Below, piece after piece: positions 36,199-47,008 of a stretch of 64,000 nucleotides of DNA. Location: assembly GCA_035561135.1 (NCBI GenBank), contig DATMYA010000030.1, positions 1-64,000 of the forward strand. The letters run 5' to 3'. Made by a program: the position numbers and the translations under genes. Numbering within the stretch: position 1 is the stretch's first letter; each line of letters starts with the position of its first letter. A model generated the notes under the pieces. The model did no database searches, had not been told where the DNA came from, and saw only the letters and a program-made list of their open reading frames with translations. The stretch comes from Clostridia bacterium. GTDB lineage: Bacteria > Acidobacteriota > Terriglobia > Terriglobales > Acidobacteriaceae.

Positions 36199-37098
36199 AT
36201 GGCCCACTACGGCACTCTGCGCGACTTTCGTTTTCGCGAAGATGTGGATGATATTCGCGGCGCTGACCTCTATGGCCGCGGCGACGAGAAGCTCGGCGAA
36301 ATCAAGGACGTCATCTTCGATCATCACAGCGGCGAAATCCGTTATGCCGTCGTCGACACAGGCGGATGGCTGAGCACACGGACATTCCTGGTACCTGCCG
36401 AACGCATTCACTCGCGCGCCAGCCACGAAGACGATTTTGCCGTGGATCTCACGCGCGAACAGGTTGAGCGCTTCCCGCACTTTGACGAGAAGTCGATGAA
36501 CAATGAGCGCGACTGGAAGGATTACGAGTCGCGATACCAGCAAGCCTGGACTTCGGGTCCCGTGCTGCACAAAGAAGGAAGCGACCGCACCATCACGCCG
36601 GAAGCTGACGAGATGCTGGCTGGCCGCCGAGGCGGCGGCAAAGACCTTGGCAACGTGGACCTCACTCCGGACCGCCTCGCGGGAGTCTTCCCTGACGCAG
36701 CTCCGGGTGCTGGTAAAACCAGAATGCGCCCGAGCGGAATCTCTTCACGCGCGGAAGACACGAAGCTCCCCGGCCAATCATTCAACAACCAAGCAGACAC
36801 AGGTTGGCGCAAACGCGATGCCGCACTGGAGAACGCCAGGCTTCGCGAAGACAGCGACGTTGGTTTTGGAGATATCGATCGCACCCGTGTGCCGGACATC
36901 AATGCGGAGCAACTGCCGCCCTCGTACAGGGAAACGCGGGAGCAGATGAATGACGAAATTGACCTGCATCGCCCATACCCGGTTCAGCAGGGCCGTCATA
37001 GGCGGTTCGAGACTTTCGAAAACCATCTTCGTCGGAATCAAGTCGATGTCACTGCGAGCTGCCGAAGCTGTGACGTGGAGAAAAACAAGGCAGCGTAG
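36199..37098 (+). CDS. PRC-barrel domain protein
   Basis: 299 residues from ATG 36199, with AAGGAG 7 bases upstream. Residues about 18-95 form a PRC barrel (ADLYGRGDEKLGEIKDVIFD then GEIRYAVVDTGGWLSTRTFL and VPAERIH). The rest is hydrophilic, low in predicted structure, with Arg/Asp-rich segments. There is no signal peptide. PRC-barrel proteins occur in RNA-processing and photosynthetic contexts, and many bacterial ones are uncharacterised, often stress-related. It stands alone between the HIT gene and ligA. Confidence 0.75.
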   Translation: MAHYGTLRDFRFREDVDDIRGADLYGRGDEKLGEIKDVIFDHHSGEIRYAVVDTGGWLSTRTFLVPAERIHSRASHEDDFAVDLTREQVERFPHFDEKSMNNERDWKDYESRYQQAWTSGPVLHKEGSDRTITPEADEMLAGRRGGGKDLGNVDLTPDRLAGVFPDAAPGAGKTRMRPSGISSRAEDTKLPGQSFNNQADTGWRKRDAALENARLREDSDVGFGDIDRTRVPDINAEQLPPSYRETREQMNDEIDLHRPYPVQQGRHRRFETFENHLRRNQVDVTASCRSCDVEKNKAA

Positions 37099-37180
37099 CT
37101 TCGATAAAGTTCTTCATAGCTGCTGAACTGAGCTGCTGAGCTGTTAAGCGCTCATTGCAAAACGAATCAATTTTGTCTTC

Positions 37181-37237
37181 TGAGTCGAAGGATCCCTTTT
37201 GTCAGCTCTGTGCAGATGAAAGGGGTCCTTCGACTCA
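37181..37237. repeat. 19-bp inverted repeat, REP-like
   Basis: TGAGTCGAAGGATCCCTTT (37181-37199) pairs with AAAGGGGTCCTTCGACTCA (37219-37237) with only one G-T wobble, around a 19-nt loop. It lies between the convergent PRC-barrel gene and ligA. The bases after it, up to the ligA stop, read GCGATTTCGTCGCTCCGCTC, resembling acidobacterial dispersed repeats. It could double as a bidirectional terminator. Confidence 0.75.
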
Positions 37238-37255
37238 GCGATTTCGTCGCTCCGC

Positions 37256-39529
<2,274 letters not shown>

Positions 39530-39611
39530 TCACCCGCTACGTACGCCGCATCCATAGCTAGAAAGCAGGCGTTACGATCAAGCCCTTCCTGCGGCCGAAT
39601 TCGTTCCAGGC

Positions 39612-40244
39612 GTGAATACTCTTAAGCACATCCTCGGGCAATACAAAGATTTCATCATGACCGTGCTCGCCCCTTTGGGCGGGCCGTGGGCGATACTCGC
39701 CATTGCCATGGTAGATTCCGCATTTTTTGGAATCCCTCTCGACCCCGTCATCGCATACTACGTACACAAGGAACCGCAACACTTTCTGTTGTTTGCCGTG
39801 TTGGGTGCCGCTGGTTCGGCGATAGGGAGCCTCGTGCCTTACATCATCGGGTACAAGGGGGGAGAAGCTTTCCTGGTCAAGAGGCTCGGGCAGCGTAAAT
39901 TCAAACGTATTCACGGGATGTCGGAGAAGTACGGCGATCTAGCGTTGATCGTCCCGGCGATGATGCCTCCGCCCACGCCATTTAAGCTTTTCGTTTTTTC
40001 CGCAGGCATTCTGGAGATGTATTGGCCTCACTTCCTGCTGGCCATCTTTACCGGACGTCTGGCGCGTTTCGCCATCCTGTCAGCGCTTACCATTCAGTTT
40101 GGTCCGCAGATCGTGGACCTGACGCAGCGCATGGTTAGGGAGCATCTGGGTGTGACTGCTGCCATTGTTGCCGCAGTCGTTGTGCTGGTATGGGTGCTGC
40201 TGCGCTGGCGCAGAGGCCGGGTTCCGAGCCTCGAAGAGGTGTAA
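39612..40244 (+). CDS. DedA/VTT-domain membrane protein
   Basis: 210 residues from GTG 39612 (weak SD). Several hydrophobic segments are present, and the central GGEAFLVKRLGQRKFKRIHG and IVPAMMPPPTPFKLFVFSAG match the conserved VTT/SNARE-associated domain of the DedA and YqaA families, including the Pro-rich re-entrant loop. DedA relatives move undecaprenyl phosphate or other lipids across the inner membrane; which substrate applies here is not visible. It is divergent from ligA and ends at a bidirectional terminator. Confidence 0.82.
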   Translation: MNTLKHILGQYKDFIMTVLAPLGGPWAILAIAMVDSAFFGIPLDPVIAYYVHKEPQHFLLFAVLGAAGSAIGSLVPYIIGYKGGEAFLVKRLGQRKFKRIHGMSEKYGDLALIVPAMMPPPTPFKLFVFSAGILEMYWPHFLLAIFTGRLARFAILSALTIQFGPQIVDLTQRMVREHLGVTAAIVAAVVVLVWVLLRWRRGRVPSLEEV

Positions 40245-40274
40245 ACAGCCAAGCAGTAAAACACAAATCGAACA

Positions 40275-40306
40275 AAAAAGCCGGAACCCCAAAGGGCCGG
40301 CTTTTT
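40275..40306. terminator. Bidirectional terminator
   Basis: AAAAAGCCGG (40275-40284) and CCGGCTTTTT (40297-40306) pair exactly around a 12-nt loop. It lies between the convergent DedA-like gene (stop 40244) and the secreted-protein gene (stop 40339). Confidence 0.88.
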
Positions 40307-40338
40307 CATTGCGGATGCGACTTGCGCTTACTCGCGAT

Positions 40339-41091
40339 CTAGCGCGGCGGCTGTGCTGGAGCTGCGGGCAGCGGGATTCGATCCGTGATTGTGTCGTGAT
40401 GAGCCGCCATGTGTTCGCGCAATTCCAGACCAGGGGATTGCGTGAACCCGGCGCGCCGCTCTCGGCCCTCTGCTTCAGGGTCGTCCTGTTGCGCGGCGAA
40501 ATCCTGCCACGAATTGAAGTGGCTGATGTACAGGTAGTCCCATGGCGAGCCCTCTGAGTGCTGCAAGAGGATGGACTCGCCGGGCCTGCGCGAAGCGGCA
40601 GTAACGCGATTGAGCGACTGTTCGAGTTGTGCGCGATGACCCGGTGCACCACGGTAGGTGCTTACGATATAGACGGACTTGTCTTGCGCGCCCGGTGTCG
40701 CGGTCATTCCCATCGCCTTCACAAAGTCGGCCCAAGCGGGTCCAGTGGCGTACGTGTCATTGTGCCAGGCGCGTAATTCCCGCGCAGGCGTAGGACCGCC
40801 GGTCGCTTCGATCATGGCCCGGGTGCCCAAATGCTCGATTGCCACGAAGTCCCATTCGTCGCCTTGCAGATGTCTCAGCAGGAGGACATGGCCCGGCATG
40901 GGGGCGTTGGGCGCTGGCGTCTTCAAACTCTCGAGCAACTCGCGAGTCTTCCCCGGAGCAGCTTTTACAAAGTGCACGTGGTACAGATCGCTCCGCATGG
41001 AGGGCGCGACGGCGGGAGTTTGGGGTTGCTGGCCCAGCGCGAACAGGGAAAGCATCAGCACGGTGGCAAGTGCGGCAGCTAAACGTTTCAT
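40339..41091 (-). CDS. Secreted protein with two tandem barrel-like repeats
   Basis: 250 residues. The start at 41091 is chosen because AGGAGG lies 5 bases upstream and yields a clear signal peptide (MKRLAAALATVLMLSLFALG, then QQPQ). Two similar halves follow: HVHFVKAAPGKTRELLESLK with HVLLLRHLQGDEWDFVAIEH, and IVSTYRGAPGHRAQLEQSLN with SILLQHSEGSPWDYLYISHF. The strand-helix-strand pattern and the repeated EWDF/PWDY edge suggest duplicated dimeric alpha/beta-barrel (ABM/NIPSNAP-like) domains. No function is known to me. Confidence 0.65.
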   Translation of the reverse strand: MKRLAAALATVLMLSLFALGQQPQTPAVAPSMRSDLYHVHFVKAAPGKTRELLESLKTPAPNAPMPGHVLLLRHLQGDEWDFVAIEHLGTRAMIEATGGPTPARELRAWHNDTYATGPAWADFVKAMGMTATPGAQDKSVYIVSTYRGAPGHRAQLEQSLNRVTAASRRPGESILLQHSEGSPWDYLYISHFNSWQDFAAQQDDPEAEGRERRAGFTQSPGLELREHMAAHHDTITDRIPLPAAPAQPPR

Positions 41092-41418
41092 AAAACCTCC
41101 TCTTTGGCAGAAGACCGTTTGGATCAGGAAACCAGATAGAGATGAGCACGTAGCAATGGCGACGCAACCTGAACGCCCATGGGCCAAAACGTGGAGCAAA
41201 CCCGGTGGATGTAGCTACCTTGAGTGGGGTTGCCCCTGCGGAGCTCTGGCGATCTGCAATTGGAAGGGTGCGCCGGGGCATTCCGCAGCGTAGCTTTCCC
41301 GATTTGGGAGGTGCTGTCGGCGTGTGTGACTTAAGTCGCATCCGGCAAGAATGGCTGCGAATACTTTGAGAAGAAGCAAAAAAAGCGGAGCCATCAAGGG
41401 CTCGGAAAGAGATACCCA
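41092..41418. other. 327-bp divergent promoter region
   Basis: No gene is seen between the minus-strand secreted protein and the plus-strand DUF6448-like gene. It contains a CRP/FNR-type palindrome at 41325-41340 and must hold promoters for both directions, but I see no convincing -35/-10 pair. Confidence 0.6.
41325..41340. promoter_or_regulatory. CRP/FNR-type operator candidate
   Basis: TGTGACTTAAGTCGCA matches the CRP pattern TGTGA-N6-TCACA with one mismatch and is centred on the perfect 10-bp palindrome GACTTAAGTC. It lies 78 bp upstream of the start of the DUF6448-like gene. Confidence 0.4.
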
Positions 41419-42024
41419 ATGCGTTTGAAAATCCTGCGCAGCGTTTTTGCACTTACCCTCTTCTTCGTGCCGCAATTCGCGGCAGCACACTGTGACTCTG
41501 TCTCTGGGCCGGTGGTGGTCGACGCACGTGTTGCCCTGAAAACCGGCGATTTAACCCCAATGCTGAAGTGGGTGGCACCCGACAGCGAGCGTGAACTTCG
41601 GGCGGCTTTCGAGCGTGCATCAGCAGTCCGCGATGCAAGCCCTGAGGTACGTGAGCTTGGCGAAACGTACTTCTTTGAGACGGCCGTGCGCCTGCATCGC
41701 GCGAGCGAAGGCCAGCCGTACACGGGTCTTAAATCGGCCGAAGCAGTCACTCCGACAATTGCTGCTTTCGATCAGGCACTCGAGCGCGGCAATGCCGACA
41801 AAGTCATTGATTCCCTGGTGAGCGAGGTACGCCATCAGCTCACGCTTCGCTTCAACGAAGCGAAGACCAGAAAAGCCGAAGCAGCACACTCCGTCCAGGA
41901 TGGTCGCAAATACGTGCGGGCTTACGTGCAATTAATGCACTACTCCGAAATGCTTCAGCCACCGGCGCACGATGAGCACGCCAAAGCGGAAGGTGCGGAA
42001 GCCGCGGCGCATAAACACGAGTAG
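41419..42024 (+). CDS. DUF6448-like exported protein
   Basis: 201 residues from ATG 41419. A signal peptide (LKILRSVFALTLFFVPQFAA) precedes the mature start AHCDSVSGPVV. Conserved-looking segments are ELGETYFFETAVRLHRASEG, QPYTGLKSA and YVRAYVQLMHYSEM; I recognise these as the DUF6448 pattern from memory. The tail is His/Glu-rich (HDEHAK ... AAHKHE). HCD at the mature N-terminus and the His tail hint at metal binding, but this is inference. It ends 4 bp from the convergent M50 protease gene. Confidence 0.72.
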   Translation: MRLKILRSVFALTLFFVPQFAAAHCDSVSGPVVVDARVALKTGDLTPMLKWVAPDSERELRAAFERASAVRDASPEVRELGETYFFETAVRLHRASEGQPYTGLKSAEAVTPTIAAFDQALERGNADKVIDSLVSEVRHQLTLRFNEAKTRKAEAAHSVQDGRKYVRAYVQLMHYSEMLQPPAHDEHAKAEGAEAAAHKHE

Positions 42025-42028
42025 CGAG

Positions 42029-43021
42029 TTAGCGGAAAAGGTCCAGGAAAGCCGAGTGCTTGAAGGGCGCGGGGACGATGGTGACAAGCAGCAGCACCAA
42101 CGCAAGAACTGCCAGGCGTCTCCGCGAGCGGTTCAGGTCAGGCCACACAGGGACATTCGGATGGCGCATCCCGCTTACGCCCAGCAGGACTGCCCAGATG
42201 AGCCAACCTACCCAATTTAAAATCGCCATCGGAACAAGCAGCAGCATAGCTGCGCGGGTGACCCACTTGTGCGCGCGCGGCGCTACGGCGTACACCAGGT
42301 GTCCGCCATCCAGTTGTCCCCCAGGCAGAAGGTTCAGAGCCGTGGCGAACATGCCCACCCACGCGGCAACCGCCACGGGGTGCAGGTACAAGTGATCTAG
42401 CGGAACGGCCGTGTTCGGAAACACTGGCGCCAAGATTGCGTGGGCGACCCAGAAGACTAGAGGAAACCCGAACTCGATTTCGGAAGCGGGCGCGCCGTTG
42501 AGTGGTTTCGACAGCATAAGCCCTACGATCATGACGGGAACCGCCACGACGAATCCGGCAATTGGTCCGGCGATGCCGATGTCGAATAGCGCGGCCCGCG
42601 ACCTTATGGGCGACTGGATTCGGATAAATGCCCCCAACGTACCGATGAGAGTCGGCGCTGGGATGAAGAATGGCAGCGTGGCGTAGACGTCGTACTCGCG
42701 GCAATAGAGATAATGACCCATCTCGTGCGCCAGCAGGATGCCCATCAGCGTCAGTGAGAATGGCAGTCCGAGCAGCAGCCGTCCTGGCTCCTCGACAATC
42801 CATTGCAGCGGGAACAACGGCAGTGCGTCGTCGGCAGTGGAAAACGCTGGCAGGTTCTGGAGAAAGTTGCTTTGTAGCCGCGCGCCGACTACCAGCGTGG
42901 TAAAGAACGTTGTGAGCAAAAGGAACAGGTGCAACTGGTAGTGCCGCCGTCGGGGTTGGATGACGTAAACCTCGTGCGGCAGAACCTCATGCGAGGCGAT
43001 CGGCGGGATAGGATCGGACAT
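42029..43021 (-). CDS. Site-2-type intramembrane metalloprotease (M50)
   Basis: 330 residues from ATG 43021. About seven hydrophobic helices. Zinc motif LLAHEMGHYLYCREY (H99, E100, H103) and the second ligand motif NLLPGGQLDGGH late in the protein identify the M50 family. The sequence after HEMGH (YDVYATLPFFIPAPTLIGTL) is typical of the group without a PDZ domain. Relatives cleave anti-sigma factors or other membrane proteins. No substrate candidate is adjacent; the RsbW-like protein at 33 kb is soluble. Confidence 0.88.
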   Translation of the reverse strand: MSDPIPPIASHEVLPHEVYVIQPRRRHYQLHLFLLLTTFFTTLVVGARLQSNFLQNLPAFSTADDALPLFPLQWIVEEPGRLLLGLPFSLTLMGILLAHEMGHYLYCREYDVYATLPFFIPAPTLIGTLGAFIRIQSPIRSRAALFDIGIAGPIAGFVVAVPVMIVGLMLSKPLNGAPASEIEFGFPLVFWVAHAILAPVFPNTAVPLDHLYLHPVAVAAWVGMFATALNLLPGGQLDGGHLVYAVAPRAHKWVTRAAMLLLVPMAILNWVGWLIWAVLLGVSGMRHPNVPVWPDLNRSRRRLAVLALVLLLVTIVPAPFKHSAFLDLFR

Positions 43022-43098
43022 CGGGATACTTAGATGGGGAAACGGTTTTGCGGACGTGGCATAGCCATGCTCCCGGCACCTCCGCCGGGAGCAACAGA

Positions 43099-43368
43099 TT
43101 AGTCGATCGACTGTAGTTCTTTGCCCGGCTTGAAGCGTACGGCTTTGCCTGGGGGAATATTGACTTCCGCACCCGTGCGCGGGTTGCGTCCGATGCCGGT
43201 CTTCCGCGGACGAACGTTGAAGACGCCGAAACCGCGCAGTTCGATGCGGTCGCCGTGCGCCAAGGCTTTCTTCATACTCTCGAAAACGGTCTCGACCGCC
43301 GCCTCGGCTTTGGTCTTCGTAACTCCGGTTTTGTTAACCACTTCGTTGATGATGTCCAGCTTGATCAC
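43099..43368 (-). CDS. HU/IHF-family DNA-binding protein
   Basis: 89 residues from GTG 43368, chosen because GGAG lies 7 bases upstream; the frame also allows 43395. KLDIINEVVNKTGVTKTKAE, then RIELRGFGVFNVRPRKTGIG and RNPRTGAEVNIPPGKAVRFK, form the HU/IHF fold with its DNA-minor-groove arm and the tip Pro. GFGVFNVRPR is closer to IHF-type proteins, but a single gene cannot settle HU versus IHF. It lies 77 bp upstream of the M50 gene in the same direction. Confidence 0.93.
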   Translation of the reverse strand: MIKLDIINEVVNKTGVTKTKAEAAVETVFESMKKALAHGDRIELRGFGVFNVRPRKTGIGRNPRTGAEVNIPPGKAVRFKPGKELQSID

Positions 43369-43587
43369 GCCGCGCTCCAAGACGGGTATCAACATCCGGG
43401 GCTAGCCGACCCCATCAACCCGGCGAACTGAGGCTAAAGTGTGGATGCTAAAGGCATAACCGCCCATTGTCAATGTCGCTAGAAGTCTCGTAAGATGTGC
43501 TCACCTTCCGGGCACACGCCCCTGACACAACGAAATCAACCAGGAGCAAGGCCGGTGTTCACCACCGCAGCAGCAAAAGGAACAGGA

Positions 43588-44142
43588 ATGTCGATTAAGA
43601 GCGACCGTTGGATCCGCAAGAATGCACTCGAACACGACATGATTAACCCATTCTCGGAGAAGCAGGTCCGGGAAGGCGTCATCTCCTACGGTCTCTCGTC
43701 CTATGGATACGACCTGCGCGTCGCGGACGAGTTCAAAATCTTCACCAACGTCAACAGCGCCATTGTGGACCCGAAGCACTTCGACGAGCGCTCGTTCGTG
43801 ACCGTCCAGTCGGACTGCTGTATCGTTCCGCCGAACTCGTTTGCCCTGGCACGCTCGATTGAGTACTTCAAGATTCCGCGCGATGTGCTCACGATCTGCG
43901 TTGGCAAATCGACGTACGCGCGTTGCGGAATCATCGTGAACGTCACGCCCTTCGAACCGGAGTGGGAAGGCTTTGTGACCTTGGAGATTTCAAACACGAC
44001 GCCGCTGCCGGCGAAAGTCTATGCCAACGAAGGTCTCTGCCAAATTTTGTTCTTCCAGTCAGACGAAGCCTGCGAGACCAGTTACGCCGACAAAAAAGGG
44101 AAGTACCAGAACCAGAAGGGAATCGTGTTGCCGAAGCTCTAG
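43588..44142 (+). CDS. dcd: dCTP deaminase
   Basis: 184 residues. ATG 43588 is preferred (AGGA just upstream); the frame opens at 43495, which would add an unlikely N-terminus. [53 protein letters not shown] and [20 protein letters not shown] match Dcd. It makes dUTP from dCTP; the product is used for dTMP synthesis. The [14 protein letters not shown] end is usual for Dcd. Whether it also has dUTPase activity, as in bifunctional Dcd, is not visible. Confidence 0.95.
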   Translation: MSIKSDRWIRKNALEHDMINPFSEKQVREGVISYGLSSYGYDLRVADEFKIFTNVNSAIVDPKHFDERSFVTVQSDCCIVPPNSFALARSIEYFKIPRDVLTICVGKSTYARCGIIVNVTPFEPEWEGFVTLEISNTTPLPAKVYANEGLCQILFFQSDEACETSYADKKGKYQNQKGIVLPKL

Positions 44143-44271
44143 CGAAGAGAAGACGTCCAGGAAGAGCAAGGCTCATCGCTTCGCTCAGGATGCCCCCGCA
44201 TATTTCCCGCGGTTTTGACTTTTTCAGCAGCCTGTTTAGCCGCTGAGTAGCATTGCATAAGAAAAGCCCGA

Positions 44272-44295
44272 TCCCCAAAGGGTGCCGGGCTTTTT
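44272..44295. terminator. Bidirectional terminator
   Basis: AAAAGCCCG (44272-44280) and CGGGCTTTTT (44286-44295) pair around a 5-nt loop. It lies between convergent dcd (stop 44142) and the hfq-like gene (stop 44321). Confidence 0.85.
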
Positions 44296-44320
44296 GCTTT
44301 CTATGAAAGAGTGCGTGCTG

Positions 44321-44725
44321 CTACTTGCGGCCGTTCTGTTCGTTCTCTTTGTACATGTATTTGATGCTGGGCTTATAAACAAGCAGGTTGGATTGGCCGC
44401 CTGCGCGCGTCAGCTTGATGCAGTACTTGTCGTACCACTCGATGACTCCGTGCAGTTCCTCGCCGTCGTTCAACACCACCACCATTGGCGTCTTTGACTG
44501 CATTTGTTTCTGGTAGTAGAAGTTCTCGGCGTGCGTCTGTTCGGGCGGGGTTGTTTTTTTTGTTGAGGCCGAGGGCGAGCGTTCGGCGCGTTCGCGACGT
44601 TCCACCGCTGCCTCTGCTGTTCGAGCGTGTTCGCGGGTCAGCGAAGGCCGAATCAGTTTACGGTTCCCGAATCCATCCGGTTCAGGTGCGTAAGCGGCAG
44701 CGGTTGAATCCATTCCATTCTTCAT
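44321..44725 (-). CDS. hfq: Hfq-like RNA chaperone with N-terminal extension
   Basis: 134 residues if the start is ATG 44725 (AAGG 8 bases upstream); the frame is open to 44899. The C-terminal 65 residues are an Sm/Hfq fold: AENFYYQKQMQSKTPMVVVL, then LNDGEELHGVIEWYDKYCIK and a final LLVYKPSIKYMYK, in the place of the E. coli Hfq Sm2 motif VYKHAIST. His is replaced by Pro at the KH position. The N-terminal ~65 residues are Arg/Glu/Lys-rich and probably disordered. E. coli Hfq has no such extension but has a C-terminal tail. It probably binds U-rich sRNA ends, by homology. Confidence 0.75.
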   Translation of the reverse strand: MKNGMDSTAAAYAPEPDGFGNRKLIRPSLTREHARTAEAAVERRERAERSPSASTKKTTPPEQTHAENFYYQKQMQSKTPMVVVLNDGEELHGVIEWYDKYCIKLTRAGGQSNLLVYKPSIKYMYKENEQNGRK

Positions 44726-45006
44726 GGGCAAACCTTGCTCCCCTTTGGGAGTACGTCCCTGCGAAATTGAGCACTGCAGGAGATCGGTAAGTTCGGTCTG
44801 GCTAGTTTTCGCCATTTGCGCGCGCGGGATCGAAGCGGAGACGTATGGCGATTTTTGACCAGGTTCTTCTAGGAGGTGAACTTGCTTTAAAACTACCACA
44901 CGCCAAAAGGGGTGACAATCCCTGCTGACGGTCCATCCGCAGCAGAGGCAGGATTGGGAGGGTCAACGCCACGGCTCGCCGATTTACGTCAACTACTCGG
45001 TTGGAC

Positions 45007-46158
45007 TCACTCGGTTTCGAGCGAGAACGCCAGCGCGTCCAGCGAGAGCGAACGCAACAGATTGCGTCTCATCCCGGTTTGGACATCGCCGACACGATCA
45101 GCTGCGCGGCTGATCCAGCCGAAGTCAACCGATTGCGCCATTGCTTCCAACTCCGGCGCAATATCGATATTGCGCACGAGGTCAGGCGTCTTCGATTTCA
45201 GGAACATGATGTCCTGCAGCAGGTTGTATAGCGTGGAGATCATCTGGTCGGTCTTGCCTTTGCCCTCGGCGCCCGCACGATAGCTTTCCGTTGTGCGGAA
45301 GAGCGCCGAGTGGTCGGCGTCCGCTCCACGACCAGACTTCTCGGCGTTCAGCGCGGTGCGGAGCAGCGTCAGGGCGTCGTTGCGGGCCGCAAGATAGGCG
45401 TTCAGGTCGAAGCTGCGGGCGCGGCCAACGGCTCCCGCAGCGAGCCGTGCGACAAGTGCGCGCTGCTTGGGGTTCCACTCGATCCTATGTGCCAGATCGC
45501 GCTCGATCTCTTCCGCGGGTAATGGCGCGAGATGCAGCGTGATGCAACGCGAGCGAATGGTCGGCAGCAGCGCCGTCGCGTTCTCTGCCAGCAGGAATAT
45601 CGTCGCGTAATCCGGAGGCTCTTCCAGGACTTTTAGCAGCGCATTCGCGGCTTCCTTCATAAATGCCGCGTCGGTGAAAATGAATACCCTGTGTCCGCCT
45701 TCCGCTGGGCGGTAATAGATGTTCGCCGTCACGTGCCGGACCTGGTCCACCTTGATCATCATCTGTGGCGGGTCAGGGGGAATGACGAGCACTTCCGGGT
45801 GCGTCTGGATCAGGATGCGCGTTTCTTTTTTGTCTGTCTCGCGGAGGTTTTCGCGAGCTTCCACGGCCTCTGCGCAGCGTTCTTCCAGGCGGTCGGCTTG
45901 AGCGATTCGCACACAGTTGGTGCACTCGCCGCAGAAGTCTGGAAGCACTTCGGCTTCATCGGTACCTCCGCCGAACAATTCTCCGCGTTGCGGCCGATTG
46001 AGGCAGTTCATCGCCTTCGCGACCATCTGCGCAAGCGTGTACTTGCCCGCGCCACGCGGCCCGGTGAGGATGACCGCATGAGGGAAACGGTCGCGCGCCA
46101 GCATCTCGCGCAAGCGACCCACTACTTCCGCATTGCCGTGGAACTCAGAAAAACCCAT
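45007..46158 (-). CDS. holB: DNA polymerase III delta' subunit
   Basis: 383 residues from ATG 46158. AAA+ clamp-loader fold: P-loop-like TGPRGAGKYTLAQMVAKAMN (K39 followed by Tyr, not Ser/Thr), zinc module Cys 52, 76, 79 and 82 (CGECTNC), EAANALLKVLEEPPDYATIF and the SRC motif TIRSRC. The SRC Arg finger and the altered P-loop fit delta', the non-hydrolysing clamp-loader wrench, rather than gamma/tau. The start is 7 bp from the tmk stop, and tmk-holB is a common pair. Confidence 0.9.
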   Translation of the reverse strand: MGFSEFHGNAEVVGRLREMLARDRFPHAVILTGPRGAGKYTLAQMVAKAMNCLNRPQRGELFGGGTDEAEVLPDFCGECTNCVRIAQADRLEERCAEAVEARENLRETDKKETRILIQTHPEVLVIPPDPPQMMIKVDQVRHVTANIYYRPAEGGHRVFIFTDAAFMKEAANALLKVLEEPPDYATIFLLAENATALLPTIRSRCITLHLAPLPAEEIERDLAHRIEWNPKQRALVARLAAGAVGRARSFDLNAYLAARNDALTLLRTALNAEKSGRGADADHSALFRTTESYRAGAEGKGKTDQMISTLYNLLQDIMFLKSKTPDLVRNIDIAPELEAMAQSVDFGWISRAADRVGDVQTGMRRNLLRSLSLDALAFSLETE

Positions 46159-46165
46159 TCCTCAC

Positions 46166-46870
46166 CTAGCGTGCTCGCTTGCCCGTTGTACCCGCTGCGC
46201 AATTCAGCAGGCGCGATCTTACGGCCTCCACAATCTTAGGATGTACCACGTCCGCTGGCTTGCGCGCATCGACGACAACAACACGCTCCGGCTCGCGCTC
46301 CGCGATCTCCAGATACTTGTTGTGCACACGCGTGAAGAACTGGCGGCTCTCTTGTTCGAAGCGGTTCTCGTCTGCCTGCGCCGCGTCTTCGGCGCTTTTC
46401 TGCTGGTTGCGCCGCCGCGCACGCATCACGCTTGCCGCCACATCGGAGTCCATCAGAATCGTCAGGTCAGGCTGGAGCCCTCCGCAAATCACTCGATGCA
46501 GATCCAGCACGGCTTCGCTGCCAAGTTGCCGGCCGCCGCCCTGGTAGGCTTCCGACGAATCGGTGAAGCGATCGCATAGCACCCATTTACCCGCCGCTAT
46601 CACCGGCTTGATGGTTTGCTCGATTTGTTGCGCGCGCGACGCGAACATCAAGGCCAACTCCGCCATTGGCGCGAGTCCTTGCGTGCGCGAATCCAGCAGC
46701 ACTGCCCGTATCTTTTCGCCGATGGGTGTGCCTCCGGGTTCGCGCGTGATCACTACCTCGATACCTTCAGAGCGGAGAACGGCTGCTAGGCGCTCCAGTT
46801 GCGTGCTTTTGCCGCAACCGTCGAGGCCCTCGATGGTGAGGAAACGTCCACGATTTGAGTGCTGTTGCAC
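46166..46870 (-). CDS. tmk: Thymidylate kinase
   Basis: 234 residues from ATG 46870. P-loop FLTIEGLDGCGKSTQLERLA, TREPGGTPIGEKIR (DR/E-P-G loop) and LCDRFTDSSEAYQGGGR are diagnostic. It phosphorylates dTMP to dTDP. It has an Arg/Gln-rich lid (RARRRNQQKSAEDAAQADEN). It forms an operon with holB downstream and is divergent from the zinc-ribbon gene with a 138-bp gap. Confidence 0.96.
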   Translation of the reverse strand: MQQHSNRGRFLTIEGLDGCGKSTQLERLAAVLRSEGIEVVITREPGGTPIGEKIRAVLLDSRTQGLAPMAELALMFASRAQQIEQTIKPVIAAGKWVLCDRFTDSSEAYQGGGRQLGSEAVLDLHRVICGGLQPDLTILMDSDVAASVMRARRRNQQKSAEDAAQADENRFEQESRQFFTRVHNKYLEIAEREPERVVVVDARKPADVVHPKIVEAVRSRLLNCAAGTTGKRAR

Positions 46871-47008
46871 GGGGCAATCATACCATCGCGAAAGCTGCTC
46901 CCGAGAGTTGTAGCTGCTCTTGGTATGCCCTGTTGCACTCTACGGCAGGGCGGCGCCACTGTGCTAAACTCTGCGCAATCAGGCGCACGGCGCCTGCGAG
47001 GCAAGCCA

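Noticed and set aside
44871..44880. AGGAGGTGAA, a perfect SD on the plus strand
   Set aside because: The next possible start (TTG) meets a stop after two codons, and the reverse strand is the hfq-like gene or its leader. No gene can be supported.
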